From Fagopyrum homotropicum (lineage: Eukaryota > Streptophyta > Magnoliopsida > Caryophyllales > Polygonaceae), in contig BSWB01000003.1 of assembly GCA_033239125.1 (NCBI GenBank), positions 38,703,001-38,767,000 on the forward strand: DNA of 64,000 nt, given 5' to 3'. This document shows, one piece after another, positions 32,628 to 42,290 of this stretch. The first letter of the stretch is position 1; each line of letters starts with the position of its first letter. The notes beneath the pieces are model-generated. The model was not told the origin of the DNA. It worked only from the letters and a program-made list of their open reading frames with translations, and did no database searches. The position numbers were made by a program, and so were the translations under genes.

Positions 32628-35600
32628 ATGCGAAGATCTCGTGGCAAGGATTTAGCTCCATTCGATCCCGAACCGGAGAAAACCCTTAGATCTAGATCCA
32701 AGAGTATTAAAAAGGGAAAAGAGATGGCCGGAAGAGATCTCCAAGCTGAATTGGATGAAGCCTTAGAGCAAATAAGGCTAAGAGATGAGCTCTTGGAGGA
32801 GGAAATGAGACTTGCCAATGAGAGGCAAGAGGCAACTAGGAGGGAGATTGATGAGATTAGGCAAGCCCTTGTTCAAGGAGAGCTTAATCGCCAACAACCT
32901 CCACCTCCACCACCACAACCACAGCCGGCGGCGAATGTTAGGGTTGTACCCATTGCTATTGAAGAGCCACAAACTTTGGGGAGACGTATGGATCCGGCAC
33001 AAAGAGCACACTGTCCGGGTGTGAACTTAGGAGATCCCGCAGCCCACAACTACGAGCTCCGCCCTCAAGTTCTACAAATGATCCGGCATAATCAATTTGG
33101 AGGGATGGAAGGAGAGTCTCCTCAACAACACTTGATGAACTATGAGATTTTGATGGAGACTCTTAGACCGCCAAGATTGGAGAGCAACAACCATAAGCTT
33201 AGGGCTTTCTCCTTCTCTCTTAAGGACAAAGCCTTAGCTTGGTATCAATCTATTCCACAAGGGCGAGTTGGTACTTGGGAGGAGATGACAACCGAGTTTT
33301 TGACTAAGTTCTTCCCACCTTCTAAGACTACCGAATTAAGAGGGAAGATAAATACCTTCGTGATGAAGGATAGAGAGAGTTTGTTCAAGTCTATGGAGAT
33401 ATTCAAAGACCTTCTCCTAGATTGTCCACACCATGGCATACCGAAAATTGAGCTATTGGAGATCTACTTCAAAGGACTTGATAAAGATAGTCAATTCAAG
33501 CTTCAATCTCTTTCCGGTGGGACTTTCATGGAGAAGCATGTGGATGATGCTTGGGAGTTTGTGGAGAAGCAAGCTCTAGTGATTGAGAAATACTCTCATA
33601 GGAAGAGTGAAGGGAGAAAGGCGGGAGCATATGAGGTGAGTGAGGTCACCATGAGCAATTTCAAGCTTGACGCCATCAACAACGAGCTAAAGTCCTTGAG
33701 GGAGTTGTGTGCTACAACTTTGAAGAACCAAGCAACTCCTCAAGTGCTTCCACAAGCTAACTTATCTTCCAAGGAGGAGGATGTGAATTACATGGGAAGG
33801 GGCAATTACAACAACTACCAAGGCCCAAGGAACTTCAACAATAACCGGCAATTCAATAATTACCGGCCCAACCATAACCATCCCGGGTTTTCTTACTCTA
33901 ACCTGGATGGAGCCTTGAACCCTCCCGCTTCCACAAGAACAACCCCACCACCAAAAGCTTCACATGAACCTCCACCCGGATTTACTCAACTTCCAAAGGA
34001 TAGAACCGAAATGATGTTTGAGCAATTGCTTGGAAGGTTGAGTGGTCTTGAGAGCACGGTGACTTCCATTTCCAAAGCTCAAAAAGTGTTGGAAGCACAA
34101 GTGTTCCAAAAAGCGGGTGAAGCCCATAGAGATCCGGGAAAGCTTCCCGGAAGGACCGAAGACAACCCAAGAGGCCAAGTGTTGGCTATTACAACGAGGA
34201 GTGGGTTGACCATGAAGGATCATTTGCCCAAGGACAATGCTAAGGGGAAGCAAGTAGTGGTAGAAGAGGAAAAATTGCAAGGAGATGGAGGCAAGAGCAA
34301 GGATGTCGAGCCAACATATGTGGCACCGCCTCCATACAAGCCACCACTACCGTTCCCTCAATCACGAGCAAGAGCTCGCTTGGACAATCACTTTGGTAAA
34401 TTCCTTGAACTTATGTCCAAATTACATATTAATATTCCGTTCATGGATGCTATCTTAGGTATGCCGGCATATGGCAAGTTCTTGAAGGAAATACTCTCCA
34501 ACAAAAGGAAGTTGGAGGAGTATGGGGAGATAAGAATGACAAAGAGATCCTCGGAGTTGATTCAAACAATGAAGGAGGAGATGCCTCCTAAGCTAAGGGA
34601 TCCGGGATCCTTTTGTGTGCCAATCAGAGTAGGAGAAGTGAAGTATGATGCCCTATGTGATCTTGGGGCAAGTGTAAGCATCATCCCGCTTGCACTTTGC
34701 ACCAAGGTTGGGCTAGGAGAGCCAAAACCGGTCAAGATGACCCTTTACATGGTGGACCGCTCAATCACTCATCCGGTTGGAATCTTGGAAGACATTCCGG
34801 TGCAACTAGGGAAGTTCTATGTGCCCATAGACTTCGTTATTTTGGACATCCCGGTGGACTATCCGGTTCCTATCATCTTGGGGAGACCTTTCCTAGCTAC
34901 TTCCGGATGTCTAGTAGATTGGAAGAATGGGACTCTCTCCTTCAACATTGGAGAAGAAAACATCAAGTTCAAACTATCCACAATGATGAAAGGGCCAACC
35001 CTTGATGAAGATGTATTCAACTTAGTTGAAGAAGAGGAGTCTAGAGAGGTTGTGAGCTCAATCTTGATCAAGGATCCACTTGAGAGGGTTCTTAGCTCAA
35101 GCTTGATGGAAGAAGGAGTTGAGGAAAGTAGCAATGAAGTAATCAAGGCCTTGAATGCATTGGACGAGCTACCAAGTGTTGGATTTGAAGTGCTAGAAGA
35201 AGAGAGAAACAGGCAGAAAAATCGGCCTGACTGGACAAAATCGGCCGATTTTTGGCCTTGTGCTGAAGTTTCATCCAGTTTGGCAAAAACAGAAACTCAG
35301 ATCGACCCACCCTCAGGAAAATCGGCCGATTTTTCCTCCTGGGTCGATTTTCCTGAGTCTTTTCAGCACCAACCACTTGAATGTGAGCAATCATCAAGGG
35401 ACTTCAAAGAGGCTTCCATGGCTTTACAATCATCTCAACCTACATTGTATGGATCGTCTCCAACCGAAAAAGGTCCTCCTCAACTTGATCTTAAACCTCT
35501 TCCTTCTCATTTAAAGTATGCTTTCCTTGGTTCAAATTCTACTTATCCGGTGATTGTGAATGCATCTTTGAATGATGATGAGCTTAATAGATTGTTGAAT

Positions 35601-37127
35601 GAATTGAAACTGCATAGAAAGGCAATAGGATACACCACTGATGACCTTGTTGGCATTAAGCCTTCTTTGTGCATGCATAAGATAATGATGGAAGATGACC
35701 ATAAACCCTCTATTGAACATCAAAGAAGATTGAATCCTATAATGAAAGAGGTAGTTAAGAAGGAGATCATAAAGTTGCTAGATGCGGGAATTATCTACCC
35801 TATCTCGGATAGTAAGTGGGTTAGTCCCGTTCATGTAGTTCCTAAGAAGGGTGGGATGACCGTAGTAACTAATGAGCACAATGAACTAATCCCCACTAGG
35901 ACGGTTACGGGATGGAGGATGTGCATTGATTATAGGAAGCTTAACATGGCCTCTAGGAAAGATCACTTCCCTCTCCCTTTCATTGACCAAATGCTAGAGA
36001 GATTAGCTCAACATTCCCATTTTTGTTATCTAGATGGCTATAGTGGATTCTTCCAAATCCCTATTCACCCCGATGACCAAGAGAAAACAACATTTACATG
36101 TCCATGGGGTACTTTTGCATATAGGAGAATGCCATTTGGGTTGTGTAATGCACCCGCCACCTTCCAAAGGTGTATGATGGCTATCTTTTCGGAATACATT
36201 GAAAATATCATGGAAGTGTTCATGGATGATTTCTCTGTTTATGGTTCTTCCATTGATAATTGCTTGGCTAACTTGTCATTAGTATTGCAAAGATGTGAGG
36301 AGACAAATCTTGTCTTGAATTGGGAAAAATGCCACTTCATGGTAAGTGAAGGTATTGTGTTAGGACACTTGGTGTCTAATCGTGGCATTGAGGTTGATAG
36401 GGCCAAGATTGAAACGATAGAGAAGTTGCCACCACCTACCTCGGTGAAAGGTGTAAGGAGTTTCCTAGGGCATGCCGGTTTTTACCGGAGGTTTATTCAA
36501 GACTTCTCTAAAATTTCTAAGCCCCTTACTAACCTACTAATGAAGGATGTTGAATTTGTTTTCTCCAAAGATTGCCTTGAGGCTTTTTGTAGGTTGAAGA
36601 ACGCTTTGATCTCCGCACCTATAATGCAACCTCCGGATTGGAGTTTACCATTTGAGATCATGTGTGATGCAAGCGATGTAGCCGTTGGGGCTGTTTTGGG
36701 GCAAAGGAAAGATGGGCGCACTCATGCCATTTATTATGCTAGCAAGACGCTAGATGATGCCCAACTCAATTATGCTACCACCGAGAAGGAGTTGCTTGCG
36801 GTGGTGTATGCATTTGAGAAGTTCCGCTCATATCTTGTTGGAGCGAAGGTCATAGTTTATACGGATCATGCTGCGATCCGTTACCTCCTTACCAAGAAGG
36901 ATGCAAAGCCTAGGTTGATTCGGTGGATCCTTCTTCTACAAGAGTTTGATTTGGAAATCCGGGACAAGAAGGGATCCGAGAACTCAATGGCTGATCACCT
37001 TAGTAGACTCCCACCATTGGAGCTTGAAAAAGATGACATCCCGATTGATGACTCATTCCGGGATGAGCAATTGCAAATGGTGGAGGAATGCTTGTTCCAA
37101 GTGTCTAGAGGAAGCGAGCCACTGTGA
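32628..37127 (+). CDS. gag-pol: Athila gag-protease-RT-RNase H (D), ends early before integrase
   Basis: 1499 codons from ATG 32628 (MRRSRGKDL). An in-frame ATG at 32586 is less likely because D, B and F all share the later start after a pyrimidine-rich leader ending in TTTAG. The order is basic N-terminus, coiled-coil-like segment, proline/glutamine run, gag core, Asn/Tyr-rich segment, protease active-site DLGAS (Asp at 34659), RT FMDD (about 36219), and RNase H Asp/Glu/Asp motifs. Relative to F, 13 bp are missing after GAGCCA near 37121, so the frame ends at TGA 37125 and cuts off integrase. The protease-RT linker encodes two copies of the LTR palindrome (35238-35251, 35319-35332). Confidence 0.93.
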   Translation: MRRSRGKDLAPFDPEPEKTLRSRSKSIKKGKEMAGRDLQAELDEALEQIRLRDELLEEEMRLANERQEATRREIDEIRQALVQGELNRQQPPPPPPQPQPAANVRVVPIAIEEPQTLGRRMDPAQRAHCPGVNLGDPAAHNYELRPQVLQMIRHNQFGGMEGESPQQHLMNYEILMETLRPPRLESNNHKLRAFSFSLKDKALAWYQSIPQGRVGTWEEMTTEFLTKFFPPSKTTELRGKINTFVMKDRESLFKSMEIFKDLLLDCPHHGIPKIELLEIYFKGLDKDSQFKLQSLSGGTFMEKHVDDAWEFVEKQALVIEKYSHRKSEGRKAGAYEVSEVTMSNFKLDAINNELKSLRELCATTLKNQATPQVLPQANLSSKEEDVNYMGRGNYNNYQGPRNFNNNRQFNNYRPNHNHPGFSYSNLDGALNPPASTRTTPPPKASHEPPPGFTQLPKDRTEMMFEQLLGRLSGLESTVTSISKAQKVLEAQVFQKAGEAHRDPGKLPGRTEDNPRGQVLAITTRSGLTMKDHLPKDNAKGKQVVVEEEKLQGDGGKSKDVEPTYVAPPPYKPPLPFPQSRARARLDNHFGKFLELMSKLHINIPFMDAILGMPAYGKFLKEILSNKRKLEEYGEIRMTKRSSELIQTMKEEMPPKLRDPGSFCVPIRVGEVKYDALCDLGASVSIIPLALCTKVGLGEPKPVKMTLYMVDRSITHPVGILEDIPVQLGKFYVPIDFVILDIPVDYPVPIILGRPFLATSGCLVDWKNGTLSFNIGEENIKFKLSTMMKGPTLDEDVFNLVEEEESREVVSSILIKDPLERVLSSSLMEEGVEESSNEVIKALNALDELPSVGFEVLEEERNRQKNRPDWTKSADFWPCAEVSSSLAKTETQIDPPSGKSADFSSWVDFPESFQHQPLECEQSSRDFKEASMALQSSQPTLYGSSPTEKGPPQLDLKPLPSHLKYAFLGSNSTYPVIVNASLNDDELNRLLNELKLHRKAIGYTTDDLVGIKPSLCMHKIMMEDDHKPSIEHQRRLNPIMKEVVKKEIIKLLDAGIIYPISDSKWVSPVHVVPKKGGMTVVTNEHNELIPTRTVTGWRMCIDYRKLNMASRKDHFPLPFIDQMLERLAQHSHFCYLDGYSGFFQIPIHPDDQEKTTFTCPWGTFAYRRMPFGLCNAPATFQRCMMAIFSEYIENIMEVFMDDFSVYGSSIDNCLANLSLVLQRCEETNLVLNWEKCHFMVSEGIVLGHLVSNRGIEVDRAKIETIEKLPPPTSVKGVRSFLGHAGFYRRFIQDFSKISKPLTNLLMKDVEFVFSKDCLEAFCRLKNALISAPIMQPPDWSLPFEIMCDASDVAVGAVLGQRKDGRTHAIYYASKTLDDAQLNYATTEKELLAVVYAFEKFRSYLVGAKVIVYTDHAAIRYLLTKKDAKPRLIRWILLLQEFDLEIRDKKGSENSMADHLSRLPPLELEKDDIPIDDSFRDEQLQMVEECLFQVSRGSEPL

Positions 37128-38383
37128 ACTACTTAGTATGTGAGGAAGTGCCTCCCGGATTGACATATGCCCAAAGAAAGAAGTTCTTCAAAGATGTGAG
37201 GCATTACTATTGGAGCGAGCCACTTTTGTTTAAAAGAGGGCCGGATGGAATGTTTAGAAGATGCATACCGGAGGATGAGGTGGAGAGTGTGATCCGCCAT
37301 TGTCATTCCTTGCCATGTGGAGGGCATGCTAGCTCACACAAGACATGTGCTAAAGTGTTGCAATCAGGCTTCTTTTGGCCAAGTTTGTTCAAGGACGTGC
37401 AAAGCTTTGTGGTAGCTTGTGATGCTTGCCAAAGGACGGGAAACATCTCAAGGAGGAATGAGATGCCCTTGAACAACATACAAGAAGTGGAAATATTTGA
37501 TGTGTGGGGTGTGGACTTCATGGGACCATTCCCTTCTTCATGTGGAAACCTCTACATCCTATTAGCGGTTGACTATGTTTCGAGATGGGTGGAGGCAATC
37601 GCCTCTCCTACAAATGATGCCAAGGTGGTGGTGCGGTTCTTCAACCGAGTGATTTTCCCTAGGTTTGGTACACCAAGGGTGATCATTAGTGATGGAGGGA
37701 AGCACTTCACAAATAGGAAATTTGGAGCACTTTTGGCTAAGTATGGGGTGACTCATAAGGTGGCAACACCTTACCATCCCCAAACTAGTGGCCAAGTAGA
37801 GATTTCCAACCGGGAAATAAAGGGAATTCTTGAGAAGACGGTCTCTAGGACGAGAAAAGATTGGGCAATGAAGCTCGATGATGCCTTGTGGGCTTATAGG
37901 ACCGCTTTCAAGACACCAATTGGCACCACTCCTTACAAGCTAGTTTATGGCAAGTCTTGCCACCTCCCGGTAGAGATGGAGCATAGAGCTTATTGGGCCA
38001 TTAAGTGGCTAAATTTTGACCTCAAGGAGGCGGGAGAGAAAAGGTTTCTTGACATAAACGCTCTTGAAGAGATCCAGTTGGATGCTTATGAGAATGTCCG
38101 GATCTACAAGGAGCGGACCAAGCGTTGGCATAACAAGCGCCTCATCCCTAAGGAGTTGAGTGAAGGCGACCTTGTCCTTCTCTTCAACTCGAGGTTGTGG
38201 CTCTTCCCCGGAAAGCTCAAATCAAGATGGACCGGGCCATATGTGGTGAAGAAGATCTTTCCTCATGGAGCGGTAGAGATAGGAGGAGATCATTGTGGTA
38301 ACTTCAAGGTGAATGGGCACCGTTTGAAGAAGTACATCCCGGAAGCCCCGGTGGAAGTGATTACTCCGCTTCACCTTGATTGA
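37124..38383 (+). pseudogene. pol: Integrase domain of D, out of frame after a 13-bp deletion
   Basis: An open stretch of 419 codons with the complete integrase: HHCC zinc region (CDACQRTG; Cys about 99 and 102 of this stretch), catalytic Asp131 (VDFMGPFP), Asp190 (IISDGGKHF) and Glu226 (SGQVEISNRE), then a GPY-type C-terminal module (SRWTGPYVVKKIFPHG). It has no proper start of its own, since its first codon is an internal GTG. In the intact family it is the C-terminal third of the polyprotein. All catalytic residues are kept. Confidence 0.9.
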
Positions 38384-38398
38384 AACGCTCCTGAATTT

Positions 38399-38446
38399 GG
38401 TCAAGCTAATGACCTTAAAGAAGCGCTTAATGGGAGGCAACCCATT
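38399..38446 (+). other. Two post-pol hairpins of D
   Basis: GGTCA-AGCTAA-TGACC (38399-38414) and AATGGG-AGGCAA-CCCATT (38429-38446). The second stem is fully paired but differs in sequence from A (CTTGGG/CCCAAG), which is a compensatory change. Confidence 0.75.
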
Positions 38447-40173
38447 GGTACATATTTTTCCCTTTATTTTTCTTGCTTTTGTTTGATCTCACTCTTGGTG
38501 TGCTTTGTTTTTCTTTTTGTGTTTTTGGGTGCTAGATCTTGTTGATTGTCGTGTGTGATGAGATGTTGGAGGTCATGTGAAGGCCTCATGGAACTGTTAA
38601 AGGTACAAGATCCAAGCACATGTACGAGGGGGAAATCACCCAGAAAAATCGGCCTGTTCTTCAGCAGATCGGCCGATTTTCCTGGGCAGTTGGGGCGATT
38701 TTTCCTCTGTAAAGGAAAGTGATGATCTTCAATCAAGCATGGGTGGAGCGGACGTGGAACTTGGACGGCTTGCGGTACCAAGCGCGGGTTCCGACACCTT
38801 AATGATCATCAAGAGCTCTCTACCATCCTTGATCAATCATCCACCATCATCATCCAATGTGAACCGAAATACCAAAGCATCACAAATTTTACATTGTGAG
38901 GACTCTCTTTCACTTCTTTATTTAGTTTACACATTAGGGACAATGTGTTTCTAAGTATGGGGTGGGGTTTTCATGATCACTTGCATGATTAGCATCTAGG
39001 ATAGTTTTTTTTTTCACATGTTTCATTATGTCTTGCATTGTACATACATATTTCGAAAAAAAAAATCCAAAAAAATCAGAAAAATTTAAAAATTGTGTGC
39101 TTTCTAGGCTTGGATATGACCCTAATGATGAACCTTGTCTTGTGGATTGGCTATGGATCGCCTTATGTGTTAAATTAATGAATGCATATGTGGACTTGAA
39201 GTACTTCTCTTGAATCCCGTGAATGAATTGTGATCATGATGTTTGCCTAGAATGGATTGAGCATTGAAGGTCGAAATTACATGCTAGTTCTTGCACACCA
39301 TCTAGGAATGAATGAGGCAATTCATCTTTCTCTAATTCTCATCTTGATCATGTTGTTTGAGCACCTCAATTGATATAAATTGACCTCTTTTGACCCATCC
39401 GGGAATAGGAGCATGTTAGTGTGTTGATGTGTGTGAAAAGCAAGTGTGGGGTGAAGATGTTGATGAAAGAATATCATGCATAAAATGCTGAATTTGTTGT
39501 GAAAGTGTAGACAAAAACATATGTTTGGGGACGTTGGCTTTGATGACAAGTAACTCGGTACACTTCACATAATCGGGTGTTGGTGCCTTGCCAAAGTCAA
39601 ATAAACCAATAGTCCTAACGAGCTTTGGTATGTGTACCCGGTGTGGATGCACCTCGAAAAAATAGAAAAAGCCCGAGGACGGCTAATCACCAAGGTTTCG
39701 GCTTTTGTACACCAATGCCATTGTCTCAAAAATAAGTCAAAGAAAAAGAAAAGAAAGAAAAGATAGAAAAATATACACTTGAGGGAAGTTGATCGAGGAC
39801 AAGATTGTGGAGTTAGTTCCATTCCCGGATTAGCACCACATAGCCTAGAAGAAAATCCCCACCTAATCACAACGTTTCTTGGCCTTTTAATTCATAAGAC
39901 CTTATGACCTATTTGCATGTTTGTAAGACTTAGTAATCTAGATTGAATATACTCTTGATCTTCTTGGTTTCTTCATTTTTACATTTCATGCATGCTTTTG
40001 AGTTAAGTACAATTGTCTTTCCATGCCTTCATTTATTTGATGCACAATTGCTTGTCCGTTGCCATAAAACATGACTATGAAGGTGATCCAATAGTAGAAG
40101 CACAAACCCAAAAAGATTTTACCATTTTTCTGCATACATAAATCATCTTATCTTGTAGTCTATAGTTGAGAAA
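38447..40173 (+). other. Noncoding 3' region of D
   Basis: No gene. The palindrome ATCGGCCGAT lies at 38668-38677 between half-sites (GAAAAATCGGCC at about 38643; GGGGCGATTTTTCC at about 38691). An A-rich tract lies near 39055-39090. Blocks shared with A, B and F lie at 39525-39700. Confidence 0.7.
38930..38964 (+). other. Internal hairpin plus polypurine-like motif (D)
   Basis: CACATT-AGGGAC-AATGTG (38930-38947) is followed by TAAGTATGGGGTG (38952-38964). The base pair closing the GGGA loop is mismatched (A-C), unlike F. Confidence 0.68.
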
Positions 40174-40207
40174 TTGCTCGGGGACGAGCAAACCTTAAGT
40201 ATGGGGT
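40174..40207 (+). other. Hairpin plus polypurine tract at the 3' LTR of D
   Basis: TTGCTCG-GGGA-CGAGCAA (40174-40191) and TAAGTATGGGGT (40196-40207). The LTR starts at 40213. Confidence 0.78.
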
Positions 40208-40212
40208 ATTTT

Positions 40213-41960
40213 TGATAACACGATTTATGACTTAGGTTTAGGTAATAATTTAGATAGATTTCTCACTCATTCATGCATGGTTTAGCACTAATTCACGACG
40301 TTTACATTCAAATCACGTAATTTGTCGAGATAGACGTCTACACGGACTTGTGCATTGCTTTGTAGGTATTTCGGGGGTCTTTTGGACATTAACCGATACA
40401 TTAGAGGGCCAAGCCTCATGGTGGTACACATCTAAAGCTTTGGAAGAGCATAATTGGAGTAACAAAGGACACAAAGACCACTATTGGTGCAAGCAATGGA
40501 GCAACTCATGGCTAGACGATCATAACATGCTTCTGCTGAAGAAAATCGGACCAACTGCCAGGAAAATCGGCTGATTTATTCCTCTGGGTCGATTTTCCTG
40601 CCTTTGACAGCTTAAGCCACGTGTCCCACGATCTCTTGATCCGGCCTTGCTATTGGTGGAGAATATAAGTTGTCCTGCAAGCTGTTGCTGACTAGCTCTC
40701 CTCTCCCACATCATCATTCACAGCTCATCCATTGGAGGCAAGATTGGGAGGAGAAGAAACCTCTCAAGGATTGAAGGAAGAAGAAGAACACCATCCTAGG
40801 AGTAATAGTGAGGTTTTGAGTGATTTTGAGTTGTTTTTGTAGTCTTGGATTGAAGAACTATTGCAAGGATTGTTAAGAACGTTTTGGACCTTCATTTAAG
40901 AGTTTGTAAGTCTTGCTACAACTTAGATTCAGCTGAGATTTATTGATTTTACTTGCTTATCTTTCATTATTCATCTATGAGAACCATGTATGCTTGTATG
41001 ATGATTTTGGATCTTGATATGCATACTATTGGCTAGTTTATTGTGATTCTGGAGTGATGGATTGATGGTTATGGCTTGGGTGATGATAGGATGGACTAAT
41101 ATGTTAGATTAGGATGATTTACTTGCACGAAACCCAAACCAGTCAGAAAAATCGCCCTGTTCATCATGCTAAATCGGCCAATTTTCATAAGATCCACCCG
41201 ATTTTCTTCCCTGTTGATCTTTAATTGATGAATCTGTATGTTAGGGTGCTAGGTTGTTGAAATCCTATGGTTTATTAAGCTTAATTTAGCTTAGGATCAC
41301 CTAATGCTATCAACCTAAGTGAGGAAAGAGATCTACCCGATGATTTCCGATCTTAGAAACCTAGAATGATGAATGCTAGGTAGTAGTGAGCCTCATAAGC
41401 CGCTATTGGATCGAGTGTGCTAGGATTATTGCTTGAGATTTCCCTATTCCGAGACTTACCCGGTAAGGAGAGGGTTACCCCTTAAGTAGTATCCGGTTTG
41501 TGTAGAATTCCCTACTTTAACCCCTTGAGACCTACCCGGTAATAGGAGTTTGATGCGGGACTAGTGAAGTGAGAGACCTACCCGGTAATTGCTTCCATTT
41601 GTCTAACACTCTTTCCCAACACCGCAGCTTGTCCTTAGAATCTTTAGAACCTTGAGTCCAATGCCATAACCGGAAATCTTGACCTCTAGAATCCATTTTT
41701 CTCTTTTTTTTGATCTCATATCTTGTGTTTGTGTCATTTGTTTGTTTGCTAGCTTGAGTTGTTAATTTGTTTTATTACCTTGCTTGATTTGTGATCTTTG
41801 CTTGATCACCACAAAAACTCAACCAAAAATATCATCATTTTCATTTCTTTATTCCTTTCTCCTTTCTTAGACTAGATCCACACTATCTATGACCATTGTT
41901 TGACTCGATTTCACCTTAGTCTTTGTGTTCGACCTCGGAATACTATCCCTACTACAAACG
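40213..41960 (+). repeat. 3' LTR of D, terminal segment missing
   Basis: It matches the 5' LTR up to ACTACAAACG at 41960 and lacks the final 126 bp or so. Both palindromes carry one transition each (CGGCTG near 40569, CGGCCA near 41176). Confidence 0.9.
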
Positions 41961-42044
41961 CTACCTTGATGGATATAGTCTCGTTGAAGATATTTTTCCT
42001 CCATACTTTGTATATGCGTATGATCTGGCTAGAGATGTGCCTAT
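41961..42044 (+). repeat. 84-bp copy of the left flank of D, at its right edge
   Basis: It matches 30558-30641 with two visible differences, starting CTACCTTGATGG and ending GTGCCTAT. Both copies are preceded by ACG, a 3-bp microhomology at the breakpoint. Confidence 0.88.
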
Positions 42045-42290
42045 GCCTGTGATGTGAGTATTGCAAGAGATGTGATTCCTCTATGTCTTTGGAATAGTGT
42101 TATGATCATGTTGTGTAGAGTTGATGATTCCTCCATGCTTATCTTTGATGTTATAGATTGATATAGGTTGTGACCTGTTGAACGGAGATGTGATGCCTCT
42201 GATAGAGAGAGTTATACCTCGGCATATGGGTCGAAGAGGATTTGGGATTTTGCAAGTTTCGGGACGAAACTTGTTTTTAGGGAGGTGAGA

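Larger units (their letters stand above)
30642..41960 (+). mobile_element. Athila-type LTR retrotransposon D, 3' LTR end deleted
   Basis: 5' LTR 30642-32486, primer site, gag-pol, post-pol hairpins, 3' region, polypurine tract, and 3' LTR 40213-41960, which lacks its last portion. I count about 19 LTR differences over 1.75 kb (about 1%). The left flank ends CCTAT. The right flank is a second copy of 84 bp of left-flank sequence. The family palindrome is AAATCGGCCGATTT instead of the CCACGGCCGTGG of B and F. Confidence 0.93.
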
